A stretch of 64,000 nucleotides of DNA from M0108 sp963841065 (lineage in GTDB: Bacteria; Pseudomonadota; Gammaproteobacteria; Chromatiales; Chromatiaceae): contig CAWJBI010000044.1 of assembly GCA_963841065.1 (NCBI GenBank), positions 62,001 to 126,000 on the forward strand. Reading direction: 5' to 3'. Shown one piece after another: positions 19,975 through 27,961 of the stretch. Both the position numbers and the translations under genes were made by a program. Within the stretch, counting starts at the first letter, position 1. Each line of letters begins with the position of its first letter. Below the pieces are notes generated by a model. That model saw nothing but the letters and a program-made list of their open reading frames with translations, was not told the origin of the DNA and ran no database searches.

Positions 19975-20097
19975 CTAACCCAGGGGGCTGGATGCCACCT
20001 GACGGACCTGAGTCCCATCAAGAACCGCAGCCTCGGGTTGGGTATGCAGCATCATGAGCGCCAGCACGAGACCGGTAATGAGCGTGGACTTGAGCAT
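19975..20097 (-). CDS. 40-residue exported peptide, truncated paralogue of the repeat protein
   Basis: Short frame with TGGAGG about 7 bases before its ATG at 20097. It begins MLKSTLITGLVLAL and continues EAAVLDGTQVRQV, matching MLKSTFIAGGLAFLL and QAAALDDATARQL of the exported repeat protein at 17884-18261. It stops at residue 40, before any repeat block. It may be a decayed copy or a genuine small secreted peptide. It lies between the DUF2892 and DsrE-like genes on the same strand. Confidence 0.55.
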   Translation of the reverse strand: MLKSTLITGLVLALMMLHTQPEAAVLDGTQVRQVASSPLG

Positions 20098-20199
20098 CCA
20101 AGCCTCCAGTGGGTTAAGGGCGAGACCAGGGTTCGACGGCGGCCAGGCCGGACCGGGCCAACCGGGTCGGCCCGGCTGGGACGTCCGGGGATTTGCCGC

Positions 20200-20397
20200 T
20201 TAATTTTTAGTCGGGCAGGTCTTGATGCCCAACAGGGTGTAGGCCGGGCACCAGCCGATGGCGGCGGTGAGGAGGGGGACGACACCAATCCAGCCCCAGA
20301 CGCCAATGCTGCCGGTCAGCGTGAGGGCGATCAGGACCAGGCCGACGATGGCGCGCAGGGAGCGGTCGATGGTGCCAGCATTCTTGGTGAAATTCAT
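20200..20397 (-). CDS. DUF2892 / YgaP-type small membrane protein
   Basis: 65 residues with two membrane helices (about 14-34 and 37-55). It begins MNFTKNAGTIDRSLRAIVG and has GWCPAYTLLGIKTC, the DUF2892 pattern. In E. coli YgaP this membrane part is fused to a rhodanese domain; stand-alone versions are often found near sulfur-transfer genes. Cys50 and Cys61 are conserved in the family. GGAGAT precedes ATG 20397. Confidence 0.88.
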   Translation of the reverse strand: MNFTKNAGTIDRSLRAIVGLVLIALTLTGSIGVWGWIGVVPLLTAAIGWCPAYTLLGIKTCPTKN

Positions 20398-20457
20398 GTG
20401 ACTAATCTCCGTACTAGGTTTTTTCTGGAGCCTCTGAAGGCTCGGGTTGGGTGGAAC

Positions 20458-21018
20458 TTAAAATGAACAGTAGGGGAATAGGCCCCTTGCCCTGACCAGG
20501 TCACCCGCACCCGCCCTCCGGGATGGGGTCGGGGGCACATCGAACCCGACAGGGTGGGGCTTCATGTACCCTTGGGTTGGACAAACAAGGCCGGCTAGCC
20601 GGGTCCCCCCAGGCGGACCTGGCCGAGGTTCCGACCCTGGGTTATGACCCGGTTCGTGCTCATCATCATGCTCGTGGTCGTGCGGCAGCCCAGGGGCGAG
20701 GGCCACCCCTGCCGCCACCCGGGAGGCGGCCTGCACCGGATCGGATTCACTGGTCACGAATACTCGGATGCCATGTCGGCTCAGACGCTGCACGAACCCC
20801 TGGCCCGCGCCCTGGGTGATCAGGGCCTCAAGCCTTGCCAGGAAGAGCGGATGATCCTCGCCATGGTAGGCGTGCAGGGACATCTCCGCCGGCAGGTCGA
20901 TCCGGTCCACCTCGGTTGGCAGGCCCTGACTGTCCGTCTCGTAAACCAGAAAGCGGCGGGTTTTGCCGGCATGGCCCGTGATGGTTTTGAAGTTTTGGCT
21001 GGTAATGGCGATACGCAT
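20458..21018 (-). CDS. NifX/NifB-type iron-molybdenum cofactor-binding domain protein
   Basis: 186 residues. The first 120 fit the dinitrogenase iron-molybdenum cofactor fold (MRIAITSQNFKTITGHAGKT, then ALITQGAGQGFVQRLSRHGI). A His/Asp/Glu-rich stretch, HDHEHDDEHEPGH at about 134-146, could bind metal. The last 40 residues are unlike the family, so the natural stop may have been lost. The start at ATG 21018 gives the family N-terminus; the longer frame from 21117 does not. Related proteins act in metal-cofactor assembly; no nif genes are nearby. Confidence 0.8.
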   Translation of the reverse strand: MRIAITSQNFKTITGHAGKTRRFLVYETDSQGLPTEVDRIDLPAEMSLHAYHGEDHPLFLARLEALITQGAGQGFVQRLSRHGIRVFVTSESDPVQAASRVAAGVALAPGLPHDHEHDDEHEPGHNPGSEPRPGPPGGTRLAGLVCPTQGYMKPHPVGFDVPPTPSRRAGAGDLVRARGLFPYCSF

Positions 21019-21138
21019 CGTTGAATTGGCCTTGGCTAGGGTTTCTGAAAATTCATCCGACTGTGCTTGGGCGTCGGATAGCTGTCTTACTGGTGGGGGT
21101 GGAGGACGACGGATCAAGGTCGTCCTTCCCCGTGGCCC

Positions 21139-21585
21139 TCAGGGCGTGGCCTCCTCGATATCGGTCTTCTTGACCTGGATGCCATGGTCCCCAAGCCAAC
21201 CGACATCCAACACCCAGCGGACCTGGCGGACATCCGACTGCTCCTGAACCCGTTCCATGGCCCGTTTCTGGGCGTCGATGAGGCGCTGCTGCGCGGCGAC
21301 CATGCGCGGATCATCCTGGGCCAGATTGGCCAATTCCGGGTAAAGGACAGGAAGAAAGAGGACGGCCGGGAAGGCGAAGGACCGCGGGGTCGAGAGGATG
21401 GCAACCCCATCGCTGAACTCGGTCACCCGAAAGGCATAGGGGTAAGCAGCCACTATCGGATCCGCCTCCAGCATCTCATTTAGCTCCCAAACCCTGGGTG
21501 TCCAGAGCGAATAGAGCCAGAAGAGGATCAGGCCCAGCGCCAGGGACGCCAGGCCGATGCTGTAGTTACGCGTAAAAGTATCCAT
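21139..21585 (-). CDS. Conserved hypothetical protein, one membrane helix
   Basis: 148 residues. A hydrophobic segment at about 9-26 is followed by a soluble domain with a helical stretch rich in Gln/Arg/Glu at about 90-120. I do not recognise the family. ATG 21585 is preceded by a GAGG-like site; the longer frame from 21642 adds unlikely residues. It heads the minus-strand set 18575-21585 and is divergent from the Mbx-like operon. Confidence 0.7.
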   Translation of the reverse strand: MDTFTRNYSIGLASLALGLILFWLYSLWTPRVWELNEMLEADPIVAAYPYAFRVTEFSDGVAILSTPRSFAFPAVLFLPVLYPELANLAQDDPRMVAAQQRLIDAQKRAMERVQEQSDVRQVRWVLDVGWLGDHGIQVKKTDIEEATP

Positions 21586-21811
21586 CGATGATGGGCCTCT
21601 CGGGAGTTCGTCAAGGACAGGGGCCGAAGCAGCCCGGGCCATTCCCGAGCAAAATTATAGGAAGTAGACCCCGGTGTCATTGCGCAATCGCAAAGGGCCA
21701 GGCCAGCAGGGGAGGTTTCAGCCAGAGGTACCGACCCCTTGGCATCGGCCAGCCGCCATACCCAGCGCCGATGACGGTTAGACCAAATAGCAGGAGGGTC
21801 GCTTGGAGGCT

Positions 21812-21877
21812 GGCGGGGGTGTCGACAGCAGGAATGCTGTCGCCAAGCCTACAGGGACGTATTCACGGCGTCCCCCG
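21812..21877 (+). repeat. Dispersed palindromic repeat, copy A
   Basis: About 66 bases beginning GGCGGGGGTGTCG and ending TTCACGGCGTCCCCCG. It contains a perfect 7-bp hairpin, GACAGCA-GGAA-TGCTGTC. A related copy in the opposite orientation lies at 31385-31455. Confidence 0.75.
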
Positions 21878-21954
21878 GCAGACCTCACCCGGCCCGGGAG
21901 ACCGAGGACTCACACACCCCTTGGCCTGCAATCTTCACGCAAAGGTAACGAAAG

Positions 21955-21978
21955 AATATTAGCATTGGCTAAAATATT
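21955..21978. promoter_or_regulatory. AT-rich inverted repeat, possible operator of the Mbx-like operon
   Basis: TTAGC-ATTG-GCTAA (21959-21972) is a perfect inverted repeat extended by AATAT on the left and AATATT on the right, about 130 bases upstream of the first operon gene. Regulator binding is a guess from symmetry and position. Confidence 0.35.
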
Positions 21979-22108
21979 GAGGCATTGGCACACTGATCAG
22001 CTTTGTTAATGCTGGCCCCGTGCCCTCCCCGTCACTCTCCAGGCCCACGGTTTTGCCGGCGGCGGTCGGTGACAGCCTCTTCTCCCCAATTTTGGCCCCG
22101 ATCGACTC

Positions 22109-22588
22109 ATGGTCCCGCTGTTCTCCATCCTGCTCATCCTGTGGTTGATGCTCAACGCCTCCCTGGCCCCGGATGTCCTCATCCTGGGCCTGGTGGCAGC
22201 CCTGGTGATCGCCGGCTTGTTCCGCGGCAGCCTGTGCCCCTTGACCGAGTTCAAGGCCACCCCGGCGGCCTTGCGGGCGGCCCCCCTCTACCTGCTGTAT
22301 TTCCTGAAGGAACTGGTCCGCTCCAACCTGCGCCTGGCCAACGTCGTCCTGTCGCCTTCCCTGCCCCTGAACCCCGGCATCGTCAAGGTGCGCACCCGGC
22401 TCACCAGCCGCATGGGGCGCCTGCTGCTCGCCAGTTCGATCACCCTGACACCGGGGACCCTGACGGTGGCCTTGCAGGGCGAATGGCTCTACGTCCATTG
22501 GGTGCGGGTGGATGCCGACGACATCGAAGGGGCCACGGCCAGCATCGTCGCCGGTTTCGAGCGCTATCTGGAGGTCATGTATGGTTGA
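22109..22588 (+). CDS. mnhE: MrpE/MnhE-like subunit of Mbx-like complex
   Basis: 159 residues; two to three membrane helices at the N-terminus, then LYFLKELVRSNLRLANVVLSP and SSITLTPGTLTV, the MrpE signature. In Mrp antiporters and in archaeal Mbh/Mbx complexes this subunit belongs to the ion-translocating module. First gene of a 13-gene plus-strand operon; its stop overlaps the next start. Confidence 0.92.
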   Translation: MVPLFSILLILWLMLNASLAPDVLILGLVAALVIAGLFRGSLCPLTEFKATPAALRAAPLYLLYFLKELVRSNLRLANVVLSPSLPLNPGIVKVRTRLTSRMGRLLLASSITLTPGTLTVALQGEWLYVHWVRVDADDIEGATASIVAGFERYLEVMYG

Positions 22589-22841
22589 GTTCCTCCTGGC
22601 CCTGGCGGCCGGCCTGGCCGGGGTCGCCTTCCTGCTGGCCCTCTGGCGCTTCTTCCAGGGCCCCACGGCGGCGGACCGGGTGGTGGCCTTCGATGTCCTG
22701 ACCATCATCGCCATCACCGGCATCCTGCTGACCGCCCTGGTCGCGGGGCGCGGCATCTACCTCGACGTGGCCCTCATCTACGCCCTCCTCTCCTTCCTGG
22801 GGGTGATCGTGGTCGCCCGTTACCTGGAGGGGGGGCTCTGA
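22581..22841 (+). CDS. mnhF: MrpF/MnhF-like subunit
   Basis: 86 residues, three membrane helices, with RFFQGPTAADRVVAFDVLT typical of MrpF. I chose ATG 22581, which overlaps the mnhE stop; the longer frame from 22512 runs inside mnhE. Part of the Mrp-like module of the complex. Confidence 0.92.
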   Translation: MVEFLLALAAGLAGVAFLLALWRFFQGPTAADRVVAFDVLTIIAITGILLTALVAGRGIYLDVALIYALLSFLGVIVVARYLEGGL

Positions 22842-23197
22842 TGGACGCCAGCCTCTATGCCGTAACGCCGCTCAACCTGCTCGGCGGTCTGCTGCTGGTC
22901 GCGGGCGCCGCCTTCCTGCTGCTGGGCGGCCTGGGACTGGTGCGCATGCCCGACGTCTTCAACCGCATCCAGGCCGGCACCAAGGCCACCACCCTGGGCA
23001 CCCTCCTGAGCCTGGCCGGCATGGGCTGCCTGCGCCCCGACTGGGGGCTCAAGCTGCTGCTCATCGGCCTCTTCATCCTCTTTACCAACCCCTTATCGTC
23101 CCAGGTCCTGGCCCGCGCGGCGCACCGGGTCGGCCTGAAAAAGTCGCCCCTGACCCGGGTGGACCGACTGGCGGAAGACACCGGGGAGGCACCATGA
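22841..23197 (+). CDS. mnhG: MrpG/MnhG-like subunit
   Basis: 118 residues, three membrane helices, with GLVRMPDVFNRIQAGTKATTLG and FTNPLSSQVLARAA, the MrpG signature. The start overlaps the mnhF stop by one base, and the end overlaps the next gene by four. Confidence 0.93.
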   Translation: MDASLYAVTPLNLLGGLLLVAGAAFLLLGGLGLVRMPDVFNRIQAGTKATTLGTLLSLAGMGCLRPDWGLKLLLIGLFILFTNPLSSQVLARAAHRVGLKKSPLTRVDRLAEDTGEAP

Positions 23198-23463
23198 GCG
23201 ACCTGACCCTGATCCTGGCCGGCCTGCTGGGCCTGGCGATGATCGTCGCGGCCCTGGTCGCCATCAGCGGCCGGTCCCTGCCCATCGCCATCCTGGCCTC
23301 GGGCCTGGTGAGCCTCTTCGCCTCGGTGCTCTTCCTGATCCTGGCGGCCCCGGACGTCGCCATGACCGAGGCGGCCATCGGCAGCGGCCTGACCACCTTC
23401 CTCTTCTTTTTCGTGCTGGGCCGGTTGCGGCGCGGCGGACCCGAGGTTGACGACCATGATTAA
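23194..23463 (+). CDS. MbhD/MrpA C-terminal-like subunit (DUF4040)
   Basis: 89 residues, three membrane helices, with FLILAAPDVAMTEAAIGSGL, the DUF4040/MbhD signature that in Mrp antiporters is fused to the end of MrpA. A separate gene here is the arrangement seen in archaeal mbh and mbx operons. It overlaps its neighbours on both sides. Confidence 0.9.
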   Translation: MSDLTLILAGLLGLAMIVAALVAISGRSLPIAILASGLVSLFASVLFLILAAPDVAMTEAAIGSGLTTFLFFFVLGRLRRGGPEVDDHD

Positions 23464-24223
23464 GCGTCTGGCCGCCCTGCTGCTGCTCGCCGTCCTGGGT
23501 GCCCTCTTCGCCAGCCTGCTGGTGGGTTACACCCCGGACCCGGCCCTGAACCCGACCGCCCTCTACTACGCCGAACGCACCGCCCCGGACCTGGGCGCCG
23601 CCAACCTGGTGACCGCCATCGTCATCAGCTACCGCGGCCTGGATACCCTGGGGGAGGTCACGGTGCTCTTCCTGGCGGCGGCCATCGTCGGCCTGGTCCT
23701 GGCGGGACCTGGGGCGAGGCAGGGGTCACGTCCGGGGGCTGAACAGGGGGCGGAGCCCGGGGCAAATGACCGGTCGGGCGCGGCTAACCCCGGCCGGCGG
23801 GGCGCCCCGGTCCCGGTGGGCGAACTGCTGACCACCGGCAGCCAGCTGCTGACACCCATGATCCTGTTGCTGGGGGTCTATGTCTTCGCCAACGGCCACC
23901 TGACACCGGGCGGCGGCTTCCAGGGCGGCGCCATCCTGGCCTCGGCGACTCTGCTCCTGCTGCTGGCCGAGCCCCTCAAGCGCCTCAGCCACCGCCTGAT
24001 CGCGGGTCTGGAGGCCCTCTCCGGCCTGCTCTTCGTCGGCATCGCCCTCCTGGGCCTGGTCCTGGCCGGAGGCTTTCTCGACAACCGTATCCTGCCCCTG
24101 GGCACCCTGGGGAATCTCTTTTCCGCCGGCACCATCCCCCTCATCTCGGCCCTGATCGGGCTCAAGGTCGGCGCCGAATTCTCCTCCATACTCGCCAGCC
24201 TGTCCGAGGCGGAGGAATCCTGA
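23456..24223 (+). CDS. MbhE-MrpB/MnhB-like fused subunit
   Basis: 255 residues. Residues 1-85 resemble MbhE (two membrane helices, DLGAANLVTAIVISYRGLDTLGE-type segment). A Gly/Pro/Arg-rich linker follows (about 86-120), then an MrpB domain with GHLTPGGGFQGGAILA and four helices. ATG 23456 overlaps the previous stop. This E-F fusion adds to the domain merging seen through the operon. Confidence 0.88.
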   Translation: MIKRLAALLLLAVLGALFASLLVGYTPDPALNPTALYYAERTAPDLGAANLVTAIVISYRGLDTLGEVTVLFLAAAIVGLVLAGPGARQGSRPGAEQGAEPGANDRSGAANPGRRGAPVPVGELLTTGSQLLTPMILLLGVYVFANGHLTPGGGFQGGAILASATLLLLLAEPLKRLSHRLIAGLEALSGLLFVGIALLGLVLAGGFLDNRILPLGTLGNLFSAGTIPLISALIGLKVGAEFSSILASLSEAEES

Positions 24224-24588
24224 TGCCGGATCTTGCCCAGATCGCCCTGACCACGGGTTTCCTGCTGATTCTGATTGGCTTCTACGGTGCCCTGACCCAG
24301 CCTAACCTGCTGCGCATCATCGTCGCCTTCACCCTCGCCAGCACCGGGGTCAATATCGTCATCGTCGCCGTGGGCTATCTGCGGGGGCGCACGGCGCCCA
24401 TCCTCGATGCCACCTTTGCCGCCGGCGAGGCCGCCGCCCGGGTCATCGATCCCTTGCCCCAGGCCCTGGTGCTCACCGCCATCGTCATCGGCCTCGGCAC
24501 CACGGCCCTGATGCTCGCCTACGCCTACCAGCTTTACGCCAAACGGCGCACCCTGGATATCGCCAAGTTCACGGACCTGAAATGGTAA
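24223..24588 (+). CDS. mnhC: MrpC/MnhC (NuoK-like) subunit
   Basis: 121 residues, three membrane helices. It resembles NuoK/MrpC: GFYGALTQPNLLRIIVAFTL and LVLTAIVIGLGTTALMLA. NuoK-like subunits carry membrane carboxylates of the proton path. The start overlaps the previous stop by one base, and 70 bases follow before the next gene, the largest gap in the first half of the operon. Confidence 0.92.
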   Translation: MPDLAQIALTTGFLLILIGFYGALTQPNLLRIIVAFTLASTGVNIVIVAVGYLRGRTAPILDATFAAGEAAARVIDPLPQALVLTAIVIGLGTTALMLAYAYQLYAKRRTLDIAKFTDLKW

Positions 24589-24658
24589 AGCCTCATTCCG
24601 CACGACACAGCGGCTCGGGAAGGGCGCGCCCTATCCCGACCCGCGCCGGGGTGCCGAC

Positions 24659-27600
24659 ATGCTAAGCCCCATCTTCTTCATCGCGACGGCCCTGGGCGCC
24701 GCCTTCCTTCTGGGACTGCTCGGCCCCCGCCGGCCCTTCGCCGCCTGGGCCATCAGCCTGGCCACCCTGGGTTTCATGGCCTGGCTGGCTACCAGTTGGC
24801 TGCTGGCCCTGGTCACCGGCCAGACCGCGCCGGCCGAGGTGCTCACCGCCGGCGCCCCGCCGCCCTTCGCCATCAACCTGCGGCTGGGGCTACCCGAGGC
24901 CGCCCTGATCCTGGTCGTCAATCTGACCGGCCTGCTCTCGGCCCTCTACCTGAAGCATGAACTGCTCCGGCTCGGCCACCGGGCCATGGCGGTCCTGCTG
25001 GTGGCGATCCTGGCCCTGAACGGCATCATCCTCACCCGCGATCTCTTCAACCTCTTCGTCTTCATGGAGTTAATCGCCATTGCCACCGCCGGCCTCATCC
25101 TGCTGTCGGACGATGACCGGGCCCTGGCGGCGGGCTTCAAGTATCTGCTGGTGGCCGAGTTCGTCTCCGTCCTGCTGCTGATCGGGATCATCTTTGCCTA
25201 CCACGCCAGCGGTACCCTCAACCTGGACGGCATGGCCGGGCCCGCCTCCGCCCTCGGCGCGGGGAGTACCTGGGTCCTGAAGGCCGGTGGCGCCAGCGCC
25301 TTCCTGCTGATGTTCATCGCCCTGATCGCCGAGTTGAAGCCCTTCCCCGCCAACGGCTGGGCCCTGGACATTTACGAGTCCGCCCATCCCGCCTTCTCCG
25401 CCATTTTCGCCGCCGCCAGCGGCACCGCCGCCCTCTTCGCGGTGGACAAGCTGCTCTTCATCGGCGGGGCGGAATGGCTGCCGGTGGCGACGGGCATCGG
25501 CCTCCTCACCTTCCTCGCCGCCAACCTGCTGGCCCTGCCCCAGGGCAAGGACCGCCGCCTGCTGGGTTATTCCTCGGTGGCCCAGACCGGGCTGGTGCTG
25601 GTGATCATGGGTCAGCGCGACATCCTCGGCGACCACTACTTCTTCATCGCCTTTGGCGTCCTGATCGCCCACGCCGTGGCCAAGGCGGGGCTCTATTGGC
25701 TCTCCGGGCTCGTCCCGGGCCGGGATCTCACCGACTGGGCCATCCTGCGCGGCCGGCCCCTCCTCATCCTGGCCTTTGTCAGCTTCCTCGCCCTCCTCAC
25801 TGGCCTGCCGCCCTTCCCCGGCTTCTACGCCAAGTGGGAACTGATACACCTGCTCGCCGCCCAGGACCGGCTGCCCCTGCTGGGTCTGATCCTGTTCGGC
25901 ACCCTGATCGAGGCCGGCTACCTCTTCCGCTGGTTCGGCTATGCCATCAAACGCCCCCTGCCCCTAGCGGCAAGGGCGCGGCTAGCCGAGGCCTCCGCCG
26001 ACCATGCCATGCCGCGGGCCAGCGGGGCGGCGGCACAGGCGTCCTCTGGCATTGAAGATTCCCTGCCGGTGGCGGCTCGGGGGACTTCTGCCGCAGGGGC
26101 ACCAGCCGGTTCGGCGACCCTCGCCTGCCCCAACCACAAGCTGATCCCCATCCTCGCCGCCCTGGCCGCCGCCTGGGGCCTTGGCTATCTCTGGGGCGAG
26201 CTGTCGGGTCACAACCAACTGCTGCTGACCTGGCCCCTGGCCTTCGCGCTCCTCTTCCTGGGGCTGGAGTGGCTGCCGGCCTGGATCAAGAATTCCCTGG
26301 CCATCGCCGGCCTGCTGGCCTTCTTTGCCGCCACCTACGACTTGTACGACCCCCTGCGCCTCATCTTCGCCATCATCTTCCTGGTGGGCGGGGCCGTGAC
26401 CCTGCTCGCCAGCTACGATGCCCATGGCCGGCGGATCGGTTTCTACCCCTCGGCCCTGTTGATGTACGCCGGCCTGGCGATCCTCCTCCTCGCCGAGGAC
26501 AGCTTTGAATTCTTCGCCGCCTGGGAACTACTGACTCTGGGCTCCTACTTCCTCATCCTGCGCGGCAAGGCCTCGGAGCCCCACGCCCTGTCCTACCTCC
26601 TCTTCTCCCTCGGGGGCGCCTTCCTCATCCTGGCGGGCTTCGCCCTGGCGGCCCAGGGCGCGCCGGGGCTGGCACTGGCCGCCCTTGCCCAGGTGCCCGT
26701 GCCCCTCTCGGGCTGGGTCTTCGCCCTGCTGGCCATCGGCTTCATGACCAAGACCGCCGCCCTGGGGCTGCACATCTGGCTCCCCGGCGCCCACGCCGAG
26801 GCGGAGACGGACGTGTCCCCCATGGTCTCGGGCATCCTGCTCAAGGCCGGCCTTTTCGGCCTCTTCGTCCTGCTCATGACCATGGGCAAGCAGCAGATCC
26901 ATGGCGTCGAACTGACCCATCTGCTGCTCTGGATCGGCGCCGGCACCGCCCTGATCGGCAACCTGCTGGCGGTCTTCCAGGAGGACGCCAAGCGCCTGCT
27001 GGCCTACTCCTCCATCGGCCAGATGGGCTATGCCATGTTCGGCCTGGGCCTGATGAACCACCTGGGCTGGCTCATGGCCCTGATGTTCGTCGTCAACCAC
27101 TACATCTACAAGTCCATGCTCTTCCTCTCGGTGGGCGGCGTGGCCAAACGCACCGGCACCCGCGACATGTACCGCATGGGCGGGCTCATCACCCTCATGC
27201 CCCTGTCCTTCATCGCCGTCCTCATCGGCATCATCGCCATCTCGGGGGTGCCGCCCCTGTCCGGTTTCGGCGGGCGCTGGATCTTCTACAACGCCATCCT
27301 CGACACCGAGGTCCGGCTGCCGCTGGTGATCCTCTTCCTCGCCGGCCCTATCGCCTTCCTCTATCTCTTCCGGCTCATCCACACCATCTTCCTCGGCCAA
27401 CTGAAGGACGAGCACCGGCGGGTCCGGGAGGCCCCCTTCTGGATCGTCCTACCGCAGATGCTGTTCGTCGCCCTGCTCATGGCCTTTGCCCTCTTCCCGG
27501 GGCTGGCCCTGCGCCGGGTCGATGCCTACATCGGCCACTTCTTCCCCAACGGCGGCCTGGACTGGGAGGGCCTGGTCATCTCCAGCCACTACGGCTACTG

Positions 27601-27961
27601 GCACCCGGTCGCCATCATGATCATCATCGGCGTCATCTTTACGACGGTCTTCGCCTGGCTGCTGTTCGTCAATCGCCGCGCCCAGAAGGTCAAGCAGTTC
27701 AATATCGCCTTCGCCGCCGAGCGTCCCTTCCGGCCGGAGACCACCCACTTCGCCTGGAACTTTTTTGCCCCCTACCGCAAGGCCCTGGGCTTCCTCACCC
27801 TCCCCCTGGCCACCCGTTTCTGGGAGACCCTGACCGAACTGCTGCACACCGCGGGTGATCTGGGGCGACGCCTTTACACTGGCAACGGCCAGACCTATGC
27901 CTTTCACTTTCTGGCCTTCGCCGTCATCGTCCTGCTGTGGGGCCTGGGGGTCCAGCCATGA
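24659..27961 (+). CDS. Fused double antiporter-like subunit (MrpD/NuoL-M-like, two copies in one chain)
   Basis: 1100 residues. Two antiporter-like domains (about 1-430 and 490-960) are joined by an Ala/Ser/Gly-rich linker. Domain 1 keeps the TM5 Glu (FMELIAIA) and TM7 Lys (GFKYLLVAE). Domain 2 keeps the TM5 Glu (AWELLTLGSYF), the TKTAALGLHIWLPGAH block and NHYIYKSMLF, but its TM7 position reads ALSYLLFSL with no Lys. A C-terminal extension of about 140 residues has further helices and RPETTHFAWNFFAPYRK. In Pyrococcus mbx these domains are separate genes H and H'. Each should move one ion path. Confidence 0.92.
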   Translation: MLSPIFFIATALGAAFLLGLLGPRRPFAAWAISLATLGFMAWLATSWLLALVTGQTAPAEVLTAGAPPPFAINLRLGLPEAALILVVNLTGLLSALYLKHELLRLGHRAMAVLLVAILALNGIILTRDLFNLFVFMELIAIATAGLILLSDDDRALAAGFKYLLVAEFVSVLLLIGIIFAYHASGTLNLDGMAGPASALGAGSTWVLKAGGASAFLLMFIALIAELKPFPANGWALDIYESAHPAFSAIFAAASGTAALFAVDKLLFIGGAEWLPVATGIGLLTFLAANLLALPQGKDRRLLGYSSVAQTGLVLVIMGQRDILGDHYFFIAFGVLIAHAVAKAGLYWLSGLVPGRDLTDWAILRGRPLLILAFVSFLALLTGLPPFPGFYAKWELIHLLAAQDRLPLLGLILFGTLIEAGYLFRWFGYAIKRPLPLAARARLAEASADHAMPRASGAAAQASSGIEDSLPVAARGTSAAGAPAGSATLACPNHKLIPILAALAAAWGLGYLWGELSGHNQLLLTWPLAFALLFLGLEWLPAWIKNSLAIAGLLAFFAATYDLYDPLRLIFAIIFLVGGAVTLLASYDAHGRRIGFYPSALLMYAGLAILLLAEDSFEFFAAWELLTLGSYFLILRGKASEPHALSYLLFSLGGAFLILAGFALAAQGAPGLALAALAQVPVPLSGWVFALLAIGFMTKTAALGLHIWLPGAHAEAETDVSPMVSGILLKAGLFGLFVLLMTMGKQQIHGVELTHLLLWIGAGTALIGNLLAVFQEDAKRLLAYSSIGQMGYAMFGLGLMNHLGWLMALMFVVNHYIYKSMLFLSVGGVAKRTGTRDMYRMGGLITLMPLSFIAVLIGIIAISGVPPLSGFGGRWIFYNAILDTEVRLPLVILFLAGPIAFLYLFRLIHTIFLGQLKDEHRRVREAPFWIVLPQMLFVALLMAFALFPGLALRRVDAYIGHFFPNGGLDWEGLVISSHYGYWHPVAIMIIIGVIFTTVFAWLLFVNRRAQKVKQFNIAFAAERPFRPETTHFAWNFFAPYRKALGFLTLPLATRFWETLTELLHTAGDLGRRLYTGNGQTYAFHFLAFAVIVLLWGLGVQP

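Larger units (their letters stand above)
21586..22108. other. Divergent intergenic region upstream of the Mbx-like operon
   Basis: 523 bases without a gene. It holds a dispersed palindromic repeat at 21812-21877 and an AT-rich inverted repeat at 21955-21978, and presumably the operon promoter. No clear -35/-10 pair can be fixed by eye. Confidence 0.6.

Noticed and set aside
21983..22003. Sigma-54 promoter before the Mbx-like operon
   Set aside because: TGGCAC is present, but the -12 TTGC element is not at the required spacing.
22109..27961. A plain Mrp Na+/H+ antiporter
   Set aside because: The same operon continues without a break into NuoH-, NuoB-, NuoC-, NuoD- and NuoI-like genes, and the MrpA part is split as in mbh/mbx.
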